NCBI GenBank assembly: GCA_002394125.1
Contig: DGSY01000193.1
Coordinates: forward strand, 1-20,434
DNA: 20,434 nucleotides
Source: Ruminococcus sp. UBA4350
GTDB lineage: Bacteria; Bacillota; Clostridia; Oscillospirales; Ruminococcaceae
Direction of reading: 5' to 3'
Position numbers and translations under genes: made by a program. Of this stretch, positions 14,306 through 20,434 are shown one piece after another; position 1 is the stretch's first letter, and each line of letters begins with the position of its first letter. The notes below the pieces were generated by a model that saw nothing but the letters and a program-made list of their open reading frames with translations, was not told the origin of the DNA and searched no databases.

Positions 14306-14378
14306 TGATTATTCCTCCAGTGATATATATTTTTGAGGTCACATCAGCCTTGATCGGCTGCTGATTCTGCTAAGGGAA

Positions 14379-14393
14379 TGACGCACCGCGTCA
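14379..14393 (-). other. Hairpin built on the carboxyltransferase stop codon
   Basis: On the minus strand, TGACGC-GGT-GCGTCA forms a 6-bp stem that includes the TGA stop. A second possible hairpin (AGCC/GGCT) follows within the 85-nt gap to the biotin-carrier gene. There is no T-tract. It may protect the upstream message end or adjust subunit ratio. Confidence 0.4.
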
Positions 14394-15731
14394 GAACGGG
14401 ATATTGCTGTGCTTCTTCGGAAGATTCGTGACGCGCTTGCCCTCGGTGAGGTCCAGTGCGCTGACGATTGCCTGACGGGTCTCCCCTGCCGCGATCACTG
14501 CATCGACGGCACCGAGTTCGGCAGCCTTTTCCGCAGAGGCCAGCGTTCCGGCATATTCCTTTGCAAGCTCGCTGCGCTTTGCATTGACATCCGCCGCACC
14601 GCGGAGCTTGTCATGCCAGAGAAATTCGACGGCTGCCTCCGGACGCATCGGCGCGATCGCCGCATCCTTCCATGCGATCACATAATCGCTGCCTGCGCCT
14701 CTGCCCGCGATTGCGGAGAATGCAGCGCCGCAGGCCTCACCCGCGATCAGTGCGATCTTGACGGTCGTAGCCTCTGCGTAAGCGCCGCAGAGCTGCGTCA
14801 TTGCGCGGAGCGAACCGGTTCTTGCCGCTTCGGTATCCGCTGCAAAGCCCTGCGTATCGACGACCGTGATGACCGGGATCGAGAACGCATCGCAGGTGCG
14901 GATGAAGCGTGCCATTTTCGCGGAATCGTCCGCGGTGAGTGCATCGCCGGATTTGCAGGTGGTGATGATGCCGACCGACTGGCCGCGTACCGATGCGAGC
15001 GCTGTCTCAACGGATGTGCCGTACACATCGTAGAGCGGGAGCAGCGAATCTGCATCCGCAATGCCGGTCAGCAGCGTATCCTTTGTGCAGGCGGTCTCCG
15101 GCTCATCAAATTCCGAGACCGGTGCGCCCGCGAGATTGTTGGAGGGAAGTCTGCGCAGCAGAGACTTGACGGTCTCCGCGCAGGCTGCATCATCGGCGCA
15201 GACAGCCGCGATCACGCCAGCCTTTGCCATCACCGCCGGAGTTGCTGCGTCCGTGCCGAAGGGCGGTGTCAGATACAGCTCCGCCTTTTCGGATGCGATC
15301 ACAAAATCCGCAGATGCCGCCAGCAGAGCCGCGCTGCCTGCGCAGACACCCGCGACCACTGCGATCTGCGGGACAACGCCGGAGAGCTTTGCGGATGCGG
15401 CGATCAGCTTGCCGTAGGCGGTCAGGCTGTCCGCAGTGCCGTCCACATAGACGCCGTTGGAATCATAGATGCCGATGAGCGGCGTGCCGGTCTTTGCGGC
15501 CAGCGAAAAGATGCGGCGGATCTTGCCGGCAGTGCTCTTGCCCATGACGCCGCTGTTGATATCGGGAGCCTGTGCAAAGGCGCAGACAGCCTGTCCCTCG
15601 ACATAGCCGTGTGCGCAGATGACGGCAGCAGGCTCGCCGTTTTCCGTCCGCAGTGCATCCAGCTCAGTGAACACACCGCCGTCGAACAGGGCGCTGAGGC
15701 GTTCTCTTGCGATCGTTTCCATTTTCTCCAT
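14391..15731 (-). CDS. Acyl-CoA carboxyltransferase subunit (12S/MmdA-like), short and divergent
   Basis: A protein of about 446 residues with the paired crotonase-like folds of biotin-dependent carboxyltransferases. The first half has IARERLSALFD (7-17), TPLIGIYDSNGVYVDGT (83-99) and GVVPQIAVVAGVCAGSAALL (118-137). The second half has PVITVVDTQGF (286-296), LIAGEACGAAFSAIAGRG (328-345) and APMRPEAAVEF (360-370). It is shorter than MmdA/PccB (about 510), and the usual first-half SGGAR motif is SNGVY, so its acyl-CoA substrate is uncertain. The start is uncertain: ATG 15731 matches where the family begins, but AAAGGA is about 15 bases upstream. The longer frame from GTG 15854 adds 41 low-complexity residues without a ribosome site. 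It is first in the transcript with the biotin carrier and OadA-like genes. Confidence 0.82.
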   Translation of the reverse strand: MEKMETIARERLSALFDGGVFTELDALRTENGEPAAVICAHGYVEGQAVCAFAQAPDINSGVMGKSTAGKIRRIFSLAAKTGTPLIGIYDSNGVYVDGTADSLTAYGKLIAASAKLSGVVPQIAVVAGVCAGSAALLAASADFVIASEKAELYLTPPFGTDAATPAVMAKAGVIAAVCADDAACAETVKSLLRRLPSNNLAGAPVSEFDEPETACTKDTLLTGIADADSLLPLYDVYGTSVETALASVRGQSVGIITTCKSGDALTADDSAKMARFIRTCDAFSIPVITVVDTQGFAADTEAARTGSLRAMTQLCGAYAEATTVKIALIAGEACGAAFSAIAGRGAGSDYVIAWKDAAIAPMRPEAAVEFLWHDKLRGAADVNAKRSELAKEYAGTLASAEKAAELGAVDAVIAAGETRQAIVSALDLTEGKRVTNLPKKHSNIPF

Positions 15732-15935
15732 AATGATGTGTACGCATCCTTTCTGTCGGGTGATTCCCGCTTCCGATTTGCCGGCCTTGCTCCGCAGCGG
15801 AGCGCCGCTGTTATCACCGCCCGCCCCGCCGTCCGAAACGGATAAGCCGGACACGAGCGCGGTTTTATCAATATCGTGTGAATGCGGATCCTGTGGATCC
15901 GTTCACGGATGCAGGCACAGCCTGCCTGCCCATAC
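15732..15935 (-). promoter_or_regulatory. Structured mRNA leader of the carboxyltransferase operon
   Basis: About 200 nt separate the predicted transcription start from the likely start codon. Within it are stems GCAGGC/GCCTGC (15911-15916/15920-15925), GTGAA-GGATCC/GGATCC-TTCAC (15878-15906), GTCCG/CGGAC (15831-15835/15848-15852) and GCTCCG/CGGAGC (15789-15794/15798-15803). No T-tract terminator and no known riboswitch signature was recognised. Confidence 0.5.
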
Positions 15936-15941
15936 TATGCT

Positions 15942-15970
15942 ATTATACCATATCTTCACAAAAAAATCAA
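15942..15970 (-). promoter_or_regulatory. Sigma-A promoter of the carboxyltransferase operon
   Basis: On the minus strand, TTGATT (15970-15965) and TATAAT (15947-15942) are 17 bp apart, in an AT-rich stretch. The predicted start is near 15935. Confidence 0.75.
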
Positions 15971-16024
15971 GTCAAAATTCCCATGTATTTCCATGCATCC
16001 AAACAATAGCAGATTGCACAAAAA

Positions 16025-16050
16025 GCGCCGGACACTTTTGCATCCGGCGC
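16025..16050 (-). terminator. Terminator of the small minus-strand unit
   Basis: On the minus strand, GCGCCGGA and TCCGGCGC form an 8-bp GC-rich stem (extendable by wobble pairs) with loop TGCAAAAGTG, followed directly by TTTTT. It ends the transcript carrying the 25-codon ORF and lies before the carboxyltransferase promoter. Confidence 0.88.
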
Positions 16051-16058
16051 ATCAATGT

Positions 16059-16136
16059 TCATTTCCGCCGTCTTTTCCGATCATCAGCGTGCCGCGGCTG
16101 CGCGTTCAGATCCGCCGCGCTGTTCTCTGTGTCCAT
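16059..16136 (-). CDS. Small ORF, 25 residues, unknown function
   Basis: ATG 16136 opens a 25-codon frame ending TGA at 16061-16059. GAAAGG lies 8 bases upstream, a good ribosome site. The peptide is hydrophilic, acidic at the front (MDTENSAADL) and strongly basic at the end (DDRKRRRK), with no membrane segment. It lies in the middle of a free-standing unit with its own promoter (16230-16202) and a strong terminator (16050-16025), which gives a transcript of about 170 nt. It might be a real small protein, or the transcript might act as a small RNA with an incidental ORF. I recognise no family. Confidence 0.5.
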   Translation of the reverse strand: MDTENSAADLNAQPRHADDRKRRRK

Positions 16137-16201
16137 GCAGAACACCTTTCTTTGGGACTCCGGATCTCCAATGCATTATTTTATACTCTTTATTCATAGT
16201 T

Positions 16202-16230
16202 AAAATATCATAAAACCGACGAAAAGTCAA
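16202..16230 (-). promoter_or_regulatory. Predicted promoter of the small minus-strand unit
   Basis: On the minus strand, TTGACT (16230-16225) and TATTTT (16207-16202) are 17 bp apart. The -10 box is imperfect. The expected start is near 16195. Confidence 0.55.
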
Positions 16231-16283
16231 TGATTTCACGCGATTTTCGCCGAATATTCAGGCGGCAGATTCTGTCATTCCGC

Positions 16284-16313
16284 TTGACAAAGCACTCTGC
16301 GGTTTGCTATAAT
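16284..16313 (+). promoter_or_regulatory. Sigma-A promoter of the double-AAA gene
   Basis: TTGACA (16284-16289) and TATAAT (16308-16313), both full consensus, are separated by 18 bp. The predicted start is near 16320. Confidence 0.87.
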
Positions 16314-16325
16314 TATATTGTTGAT

Positions 16326-16357
16326 GCACCGCTGCATTTCATCATCCGCAGCAGTGC
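16326..16357 (+). other. Leader hairpin upstream of the double-AAA gene
   Basis: GCACCGCTGC (16326-16335) can pair with GCAGCAGTGC (16348-16357) with one mismatch, at the very 5' end of the message. It has no T-tract, so a 5' stabilising or regulatory stem is more likely than a terminator. Confidence 0.45.
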
Positions 16358-16391
16358 CTGACAGACTAAAAAGAAAAGGGATGCGCAAGCC

Positions 16392-18401
16392 ATGCAAACT
16401 CAGTACAAATTTCATATTGCCTTCTCGCAGTCGTGGATCCTCTCACAGCGCGGAAGCGACGTGCTGCCGGTAGAATGGTTTCTTTCAGCCGTGAAGGAAC
16501 GGTTTCATGTTTCCGGCATCAGCTCCGGCATCAGCGAATGCGAGGGCATTGTCGATCTGCCCGAAAATATGGACAAGACCGCGCTCAGCCGGCTGCTCAG
16601 CACGATGATCCTCGCAGAATACGAGCTGGATTCCGACTCGGATGTATTCAGCCTTGATCTGGCAGAGTATACACCGGCAGAGCAGGAGACTGCGCCGGAA
16701 AAGCCTGCATCCGCAGAGCAGGATCAGGCGCCGCTGAAAACTACGGAAAAGCCGAAGGCACTCGGCCGCATTGAGGCACTTGTCGCGGCACCGGAATTCA
16801 AGGCGCTCGCGCAGGAATGCAGCGATGTCGCCGCCGGACTGATCGAGAATAAGCTGGTCGATTCGTTCATCGGCAGAAGCTATCTGATCTCTGTCAATGA
16901 CGGCTACGGCCTTTCGACCTACCTCTCCCTCTTTGCCGATCTGACGGAGGAGCTCGGCCTGACCGCGAAGATCTCCGGCACGAAATACGCTGAGATCAGG
17001 CTGGATGCACCCGATTCCAAGAACGGCGACGAAGATATTTTCGGTGCGGCACTGAGCGCAGTCTGCGGCAGAAATCCGAAATCGGTCGTCTGTGTCGATA
17101 TCTCCGAATGGATGACGAAGATCACCGACAAGCGCTTCCGCGAATTTCTCCGGAGAATAGATTCCGCGATCGAGGAGCGCGCGAATGTCGTATTCTTCCG
17201 GATCCCGTTCGTCGAGAAGAATATCGTCCGCGAAATCGAATCCGGCATCAACGATATCCTCTTTGTCAAGGAGCTGACCGTCACGCCTTTCACATCCGCA
17301 GAGCTGATGCAGTGCGCGGAGAATACGATCCGCGCAAAGGGCTATGAAATGACGGAGGATGCGTGGGAGATCTTCCGCGCCCGCATGGATGCCGAGAAAA
17401 ATGACGGCAGATTCTACGGCATCAATACAGTCAACAAGATCATCCGCGAAATGCTCTATATCCGGCAGCTCGGCGCAGTCTCCGCACCGCTGAAGGACAA
17501 TCAGATCCGCCGCGAACAGATCGCCGGTCTGGTCGATCATGCCCTGCTCAGCACAAAGAGCGGCTTTGAGCAGCTCGATGCGCTCGTCGGCATGGATGCG
17601 ATCCGCAGGCGCGTGGAGGAGATCGTCGCGCAGATCGAAGCCGCCGTTCATAACAGCGCACTTGAAACGCCCTGCATCCATATGCGCTTCGTCGGCAATC
17701 CCGGCACCGGAAAAACAACCGTCGCCCGCATTCTCGGCACGATCCTCAAGGAAAAGGGCATTCTCCGGAACGGCAGCTTCTTTGAGTATGCCGGCCGTGA
17801 CCTCTGCGGAAGATATGTCGGTGAGACCGCTCCGAAGACCGCCGCGATCTGCCGCGATGCCTACGGCTCCGTGCTGTTCATTGACGAGGCGTATTCGCTC
17901 TACCGCGATGACGGCTTCAGCAAGGCCGATTACGGCAGAGAGGCGATCGACACGCTCGTTGCCGAAATGGAAAATCACCGCGCTGACCTCATGGTCATCA
18001 TGGCGGGCTATCCCGATGATATGGAAAAGCTCATGAACGGCAATGTCGGTCTCAAGAGCAGGATGCCGTTCATGCTCGAATTCCCGAATTACAGCAGACA
18101 GCAGCTCGCGGATATCTTCATGAGCATGACAGAAAAGAGCTTTGCACATGACGAGGCCTTCACCGAGGCGGTCAATTCCTATTTCGCCGGCCTTTCCGAC
18201 GAGATGATGAACGCAAAGGATTTCAGCAACGCAAGATTCTCGCGCAATCTCTATGAGCGCACTTGGGGCAAGGCGGCGCTGCGCTGCCAGATGCAGCAGA
18301 TCGCCTGTGATACGCTCACCGCCGAAGATTTCGCGCTTGCGATCGCAGACAAGGAATTCAACAATGTCCTTGATCAGAAAAAACGGACGATCGGATTTTA
18401 A
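16392..18401 (+). CDS. Tandem AAA+ protein with inactive first module and active CbbX/SpoVK-like second module
   Basis: A 669-residue cytoplasmic protein. An N-terminal domain of unknown fold (1-92) and a Pro/Glu/Ala linker (93-122) lead to a first AAA-like module (about 123-360). Its P-loop position reads NDGYGLST (169-176, no lysine), and its Walker-B-like strand is SVVCVDISE. The second module (about 385-669) is complete: Walker A GNPGTGKTT 435-443 with Lys441, Walker B FIDEA 496-500, sensor 1 near VIMAGY 535-540, Arg557 in GLKSRMPF as probable arginine finger, and Arg615 in NARFSRN as sensor 2. It is of the CbbX/SpoVK/EccA-C type. The first half is not a recognised family. ATG 16392 has a modest AAGGGA site. 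The YbjN-like gene follows by 17 bp. Substrate unknown; ATP-driven remodelling is the family inference. Confidence 0.85.
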   Translation: MQTQYKFHIAFSQSWILSQRGSDVLPVEWFLSAVKERFHVSGISSGISECEGIVDLPENMDKTALSRLLSTMILAEYELDSDSDVFSLDLAEYTPAEQETAPEKPASAEQDQAPLKTTEKPKALGRIEALVAAPEFKALAQECSDVAAGLIENKLVDSFIGRSYLISVNDGYGLSTYLSLFADLTEELGLTAKISGTKYAEIRLDAPDSKNGDEDIFGAALSAVCGRNPKSVVCVDISEWMTKITDKRFREFLRRIDSAIEERANVVFFRIPFVEKNIVREIESGINDILFVKELTVTPFTSAELMQCAENTIRAKGYEMTEDAWEIFRARMDAEKNDGRFYGINTVNKIIREMLYIRQLGAVSAPLKDNQIRREQIAGLVDHALLSTKSGFEQLDALVGMDAIRRRVEEIVAQIEAAVHNSALETPCIHMRFVGNPGTGKTTVARILGTILKEKGILRNGSFFEYAGRDLCGRYVGETAPKTAAICRDAYGSVLFIDEAYSLYRDDGFSKADYGREAIDTLVAEMENHRADLMVIMAGYPDDMEKLMNGNVGLKSRMPFMLEFPNYSRQQLADIFMSMTEKSFAHDEAFTEAVNSYFAGLSDEMMNAKDFSNARFSRNLYERTWGKAALRCQMQQIACDTLTAEDFALAIADKEFNNVLDQKKRTIGF

Positions 18402-18418
18402 TCAGGAGGTAACTACTC

Positions 18419-18901
18419 ATGGAAATGGATAAAGAACAACTGATGAAGATGGGACAGAACGTCTATGAGACGATCTGTAAAATGTTTGATGACCGCGGCT
18501 TCCGCTATGAGCGTCACGATGAGGATCTTGTCATCACCAGCACCGTCAGCGGCGAGGATATCCCGATGGATATGCTGTTTATCGTCCGTCCGGAGCGCCA
18601 GATCGTGCAGCTGCTCTCGCCGATGCCGTTCAAAATCCCGGATGAGAAAACGGTCGATCTCGCACTCGCCGTGACCCACGCAAATGACGGCCTGATCGAC
18701 GGCTCGTTCGATTTCGATATGGCAAAGGGCCGCATCAACTTCCGCCTGACTGCAAGCTACATTGAAAGCATTCTCGGCAAGGAGCTGTTTGAGTATATGC
18801 TGATGGTCTCCGCGCACACGGTCGATGAATACAACGACAAATTCATGATGATCGCAAAGGGAATGTACTCGCTGGAGGATTTCATCAAAAACTGCGACTG
18901 A
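18419..18901 (+). CDS. YbjN-like small protein (type III secretion chaperone-like fold)
   Basis: A 160-residue soluble acidic protein. The order helix (MGQNVYETICKMFDDRGFRY), strands (DLVITSTVSGEDIPMDMLFIV, IVQLLSPMPFKIP), helix (EKTVDLALAVTHANDGL), strands (GSFDFDMAKGRINFRLTASY) and a C-terminal helix around VDEYNDKFMMIAKGMYSLEDFI resembles YbjN-domain proteins. These share the type III secretion chaperone-like fold and usually act by protein-protein contact. This is pattern recognition, not a search result. AGGAGG lies 8-9 bases before ATG 18419. It is directly downstream of the double-AAA gene and before a strong terminator, so the two are one transcription unit and the small protein may be an adaptor or regulator of the ATPase. 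Confidence 0.75.
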   Translation: MEMDKEQLMKMGQNVYETICKMFDDRGFRYERHDEDLVITSTVSGEDIPMDMLFIVRPERQIVQLLSPMPFKIPDEKTVDLALAVTHANDGLIDGSFDFDMAKGRINFRLTASYIESILGKELFEYMLMVSAHTVDEYNDKFMMIAKGMYSLEDFIKNCD

Positions 18902-18913
18902 TATAAACAGCAG

Positions 18914-18950
18914 AAGGCTGCACCGTCCCCAAGCGGTGCAGCCTTTTTTT
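18914..18950. terminator. Terminator between the AAA/YbjN unit and hypD
   Basis: AAGGCTGCACCG (18914-18925) pairs perfectly with CGGTGCAGCCTT (18934-18945), followed by five more Ts. The 12-bp stem can serve both the plus-strand unit and the converging hypCD message. Confidence 0.93.
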
Positions 18951-18979
18951 GTATTCTGTTTTCGCGCAGATGTCAGCGC

Positions 18980-20029
18980 TCAGGCCCCGCCGTACTGATA
19001 ATAGGCTGCGCAGGCGCCCTCGTCCGAGACCATGCAGGCTCCGACCGGATGCAGCGGCGTACAGCCCTTGCCGAACACCTTGCAGTCGCAGGGGCGGATC
19101 TTTCCCTGCAATACATCCCCGCATCGGCAGGCGGGATTCGGCCTGCCCGTGATGACCGGCATCGCATATTTCAGCCGTGCATCATAATCCGCATATTCCG
19201 CACGGAGCTTCATGCCGGAGCCTTCGATCATGCCGAGCCCGCGCCATTCGCTGTCACAGGGCTCCATGACCTCCTGCATCATCCGGATCGCCGCCGGATT
19301 GCCCTCATCGCGCACAACACGCGGATAGCAGTTCCGGAAGAATGGCTTGCCCTCCTGCAAAAGCCGGATCGTCACGGCCATTGCGGTCAGCAGCTCACTC
19401 GCCGTAAAGCCCGCGACCACGCCGGAAACGCCGTGCTCCTCGCAGAGCTGTCTGCAAACGCCGTTGCCGGTGATCGCATTGACATGACCCGGATAAAGAA
19501 ACGCATCCGCACTGCCGATCAGCGCCTTATACGCATTCGGCATCGTTTTATTCGCTGTCAGCAGCGAGAAATTCGTCAGTCCCGCTTCCTTTGCCTGCTT
19601 TGCCGCGAGACAGGCCGAGGGGGTTGTTGTCTCGAAGCCGACCGCTAAAAAGACGACCTGCTTTTCCGGATTCTCCTTTGCCAGTTCGACGGCATCCAGC
19701 GGCGAATAGACCGGCCGGATATCGCCGCCCTTTGCACGCGCACCGGCAAGGCTCATTTCGGTTCCCGGCACGCGGATGAGATCGCCGAATGTGCAGATGA
19801 TGCAGCCCTTTTCGAGCGCGAGCCAGCAGGCCTCGTCGATGAATCCGACCGCCGTCACGCAGACCGGACATCCCGGCCCCGAGATCAGCTCGACCTGCGG
19901 CGGCAGCAGCTTCCGCAGCCCGATGCGGAAGATCTCATGCGTATGCGTGCCGCAGACCTCCATGATCCGCAGCGGCTTTCCGTCATAGGATGTGATGATA
20001 TCGCGGGCGCGCTTTGCACTTTCGTTCAC
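18980..20029 (-). CDS. hypD: Hydrogenase maturation protein HypD
   Basis: A 349-residue iron-sulfur protein that, with HypC, assembles the Fe(CN)2CO group of [NiFe]-hydrogenases. Signature blocks are EVCGTHTHEIFR with Cys26, SGPGCPVCVT with Cys54 and Cys57, FGDLIRVPGT, LAVGFETTTP, YPGHVNAITG and FTASELL. Many cysteines in the last 50 residues (301, 303, 314, 316, 323, 332, 340) include the [4Fe-4S] ligands. The start is GTG 20029, preceded by GGAGGAG. The GTGA overlap with the hypC stop shows translational coupling. The usual hypE partner does not follow: a terminator and a convergent gene do. Confidence 0.97.
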   Translation of the reverse strand: MNESAKRARDIITSYDGKPLRIMEVCGTHTHEIFRIGLRKLLPPQVELISGPGCPVCVTAVGFIDEACWLALEKGCIICTFGDLIRVPGTEMSLAGARAKGGDIRPVYSPLDAVELAKENPEKQVVFLAVGFETTTPSACLAAKQAKEAGLTNFSLLTANKTMPNAYKALIGSADAFLYPGHVNAITGNGVCRQLCEEHGVSGVVAGFTASELLTAMAVTIRLLQEGKPFFRNCYPRVVRDEGNPAAIRMMQEVMEPCDSEWRGLGMIEGSGMKLRAEYADYDARLKYAMPVITGRPNPACRCGDVLQGKIRPCDCKVFGKGCTPLHPVGACMVSDEGACAAYYQYGGA

Positions 20030-20235
20030 AGCAGCTCCTCCATGACAGAATCCGCCTCCGCGCTGTCATCCTCGGTGATCTTTGCGATCGCGACGCCCGC
20101 ATGAACCATGACGAAATCGCCCGGCTCCAGCTCATCCAGCACGCCTGCGCTGATCTCCCGCTGCGCACCGCCCGCATCAATAATGGCAGTGCCTTCCTCT
20201 ACTCTGACAACCTTTGCCGATAATCCGACACACAT
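20026..20235 (-). CDS. hypC: Hydrogenase maturation chaperone HypC
   Basis: A 69-residue small OB-fold chaperone of the HypC/HupF/HybG family. The essential N-terminal Met-Cys (MCVGLSAKVV) is intact; after loss of Met, Cys2 binds the iron precursor and the hydrogenase large subunit. The central LEPGDFVMVHAGVAIAKI is the family's conserved second block. GGAGG precedes ATG 20235. It is coupled to hypD by overlapping stop and start. It is somewhat shorter than many HypC proteins (70-90) but has both motifs. Confidence 0.96.
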   Translation of the reverse strand: MCVGLSAKVVRVEEGTAIIDAGGAQREISAGVLDELEPGDFVMVHAGVAIAKITEDDSAEADSVMEELL

Positions 20236-20434
20236 AATAATTACCTCCGTATATTAGATTTTGATTTCGTTTCCGCGCGGAGCCCGCGCCTGCATTTTCC
20301 TTCGGCTGGGTTTTGCGAAGCATATCAGATGCGTCGCTGTTGCGGCGCTGTTCGCGCCTATTGTTTGTTCTGGGAAAGCCTCATTCTGCTTCCGGAGAAC
20401 TTTAGGGAAGCACTGATTAAATCTGGTGCGCAAG
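20236..20434. other. Non-coding region upstream of hypC, possible repeat edge at window end
   Basis: About 200 bases with no supported coding frame. A GC-rich hairpin GCGCGG/CCGCGC (20275-20280/20284-20289) lies in what would be the hypC leader. The last 35 bases, from GGGAAGCACTGATTAAATC onward, are AT-richer and look like the edge of a repeated or mobile element, but the window ends before that can be tested. No clear promoter for hypC is seen. Confidence 0.4.

Noticed and set aside
14409..15845. 478-codon plus-strand frame opposite the carboxyltransferase
   Set aside because: Cys/Arg/Asp-rich antisense translation without family features.
15732..15854. Carboxyltransferase start at GTG 15854
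   Set aside because: No ribosome site, adds 41 low-complexity residues and overlaps stem structures of the leader. Kept only as a minor alternative.
16485..18149. 554-codon minus-strand frame opposite the double-AAA gene
   Set aside because: Antisense of a gene with intact Walker A, Walker B and sensor motifs.

Overview
The window looks like the chromosome of an anaerobic Firmicute of the Clostridia, most likely a GC-rich Ruminococcaceae/Oscillospiraceae-type gut organism. The grounds are GC-rich coding sequence with AT-rich promoters, strong AGGAGG ribosome sites, a short anaerobic-type thiamin operon with ThiW, a split biotin-dependent decarboxylase/transcarboxylase set, hypCD, and clostridial-style MetA. 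This placement comes from gene content and style, not from a database match. No tRNA, rRNA, CRISPR array, phage gene or transposase is visible.

Layout. 1-180 is a long imperfect inverted repeat that resembles a MITE. 200-877 (+) is an AlkD-type DNA glycosylase, which converges on a minus-strand metal-resistance module. That module reads, in transcription order, flavodoxin (4365-3883), ArsR/CadC-type repressor (3790-3440) and a Zn/Cd/Pb P1B-ATPase (3358-935); the repressor and the ATPase each have their own palindromic operator. 6302-4464 (-) is a two-gene unit of a YfcE-type phosphoesterase and RmuC. It is bracketed by a 30-bp direct repeat that forms the promoter both of this unit and of the flavodoxin gene beyond it.

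6418-10920 (+) is a thiamin operon: sigma-A promoter, TPP riboswitch, intrinsic terminator, then thiC, thiW, thiM, thiE and thiD. The logic is de novo pyrimidine (ThiC), imported and salvaged thiazole (ThiW, ThiM), phosphorylation (ThiD) and joining (ThiE). thiM has no ATG/GTG/TTG in the right place and appears to start at ACG. A 120-nt structured stretch lies between thiC and thiW.

15970-10920 (-) is a likely five-gene transcript: carboxyltransferase, biotin carrier, OadA/PycB-type subunit, MetA and a small DUF4190-like membrane protein. The first three match the three soluble subunits of a transcarboxylase (12S/1.3S/5S), with no membrane decarboxylase pump in the window. The transcript begins with a structured leader of about 200 nt. 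Upstream, a separate short minus-strand unit (about 16195-16025) has its own promoter, a 25-codon ORF and a strong terminator.

16284-18950 (+) is a two-gene unit: a double-AAA protein (dead N-terminal module, active CbbX/SpoVK-like C-terminal module) and a small YbjN-like protein. This is the least understood system here. 20235-18980 (-) holds hypC and hypD, [NiFe]-hydrogenase maturation genes without hypE, hypF, hypA or hypB next to them inside the window.
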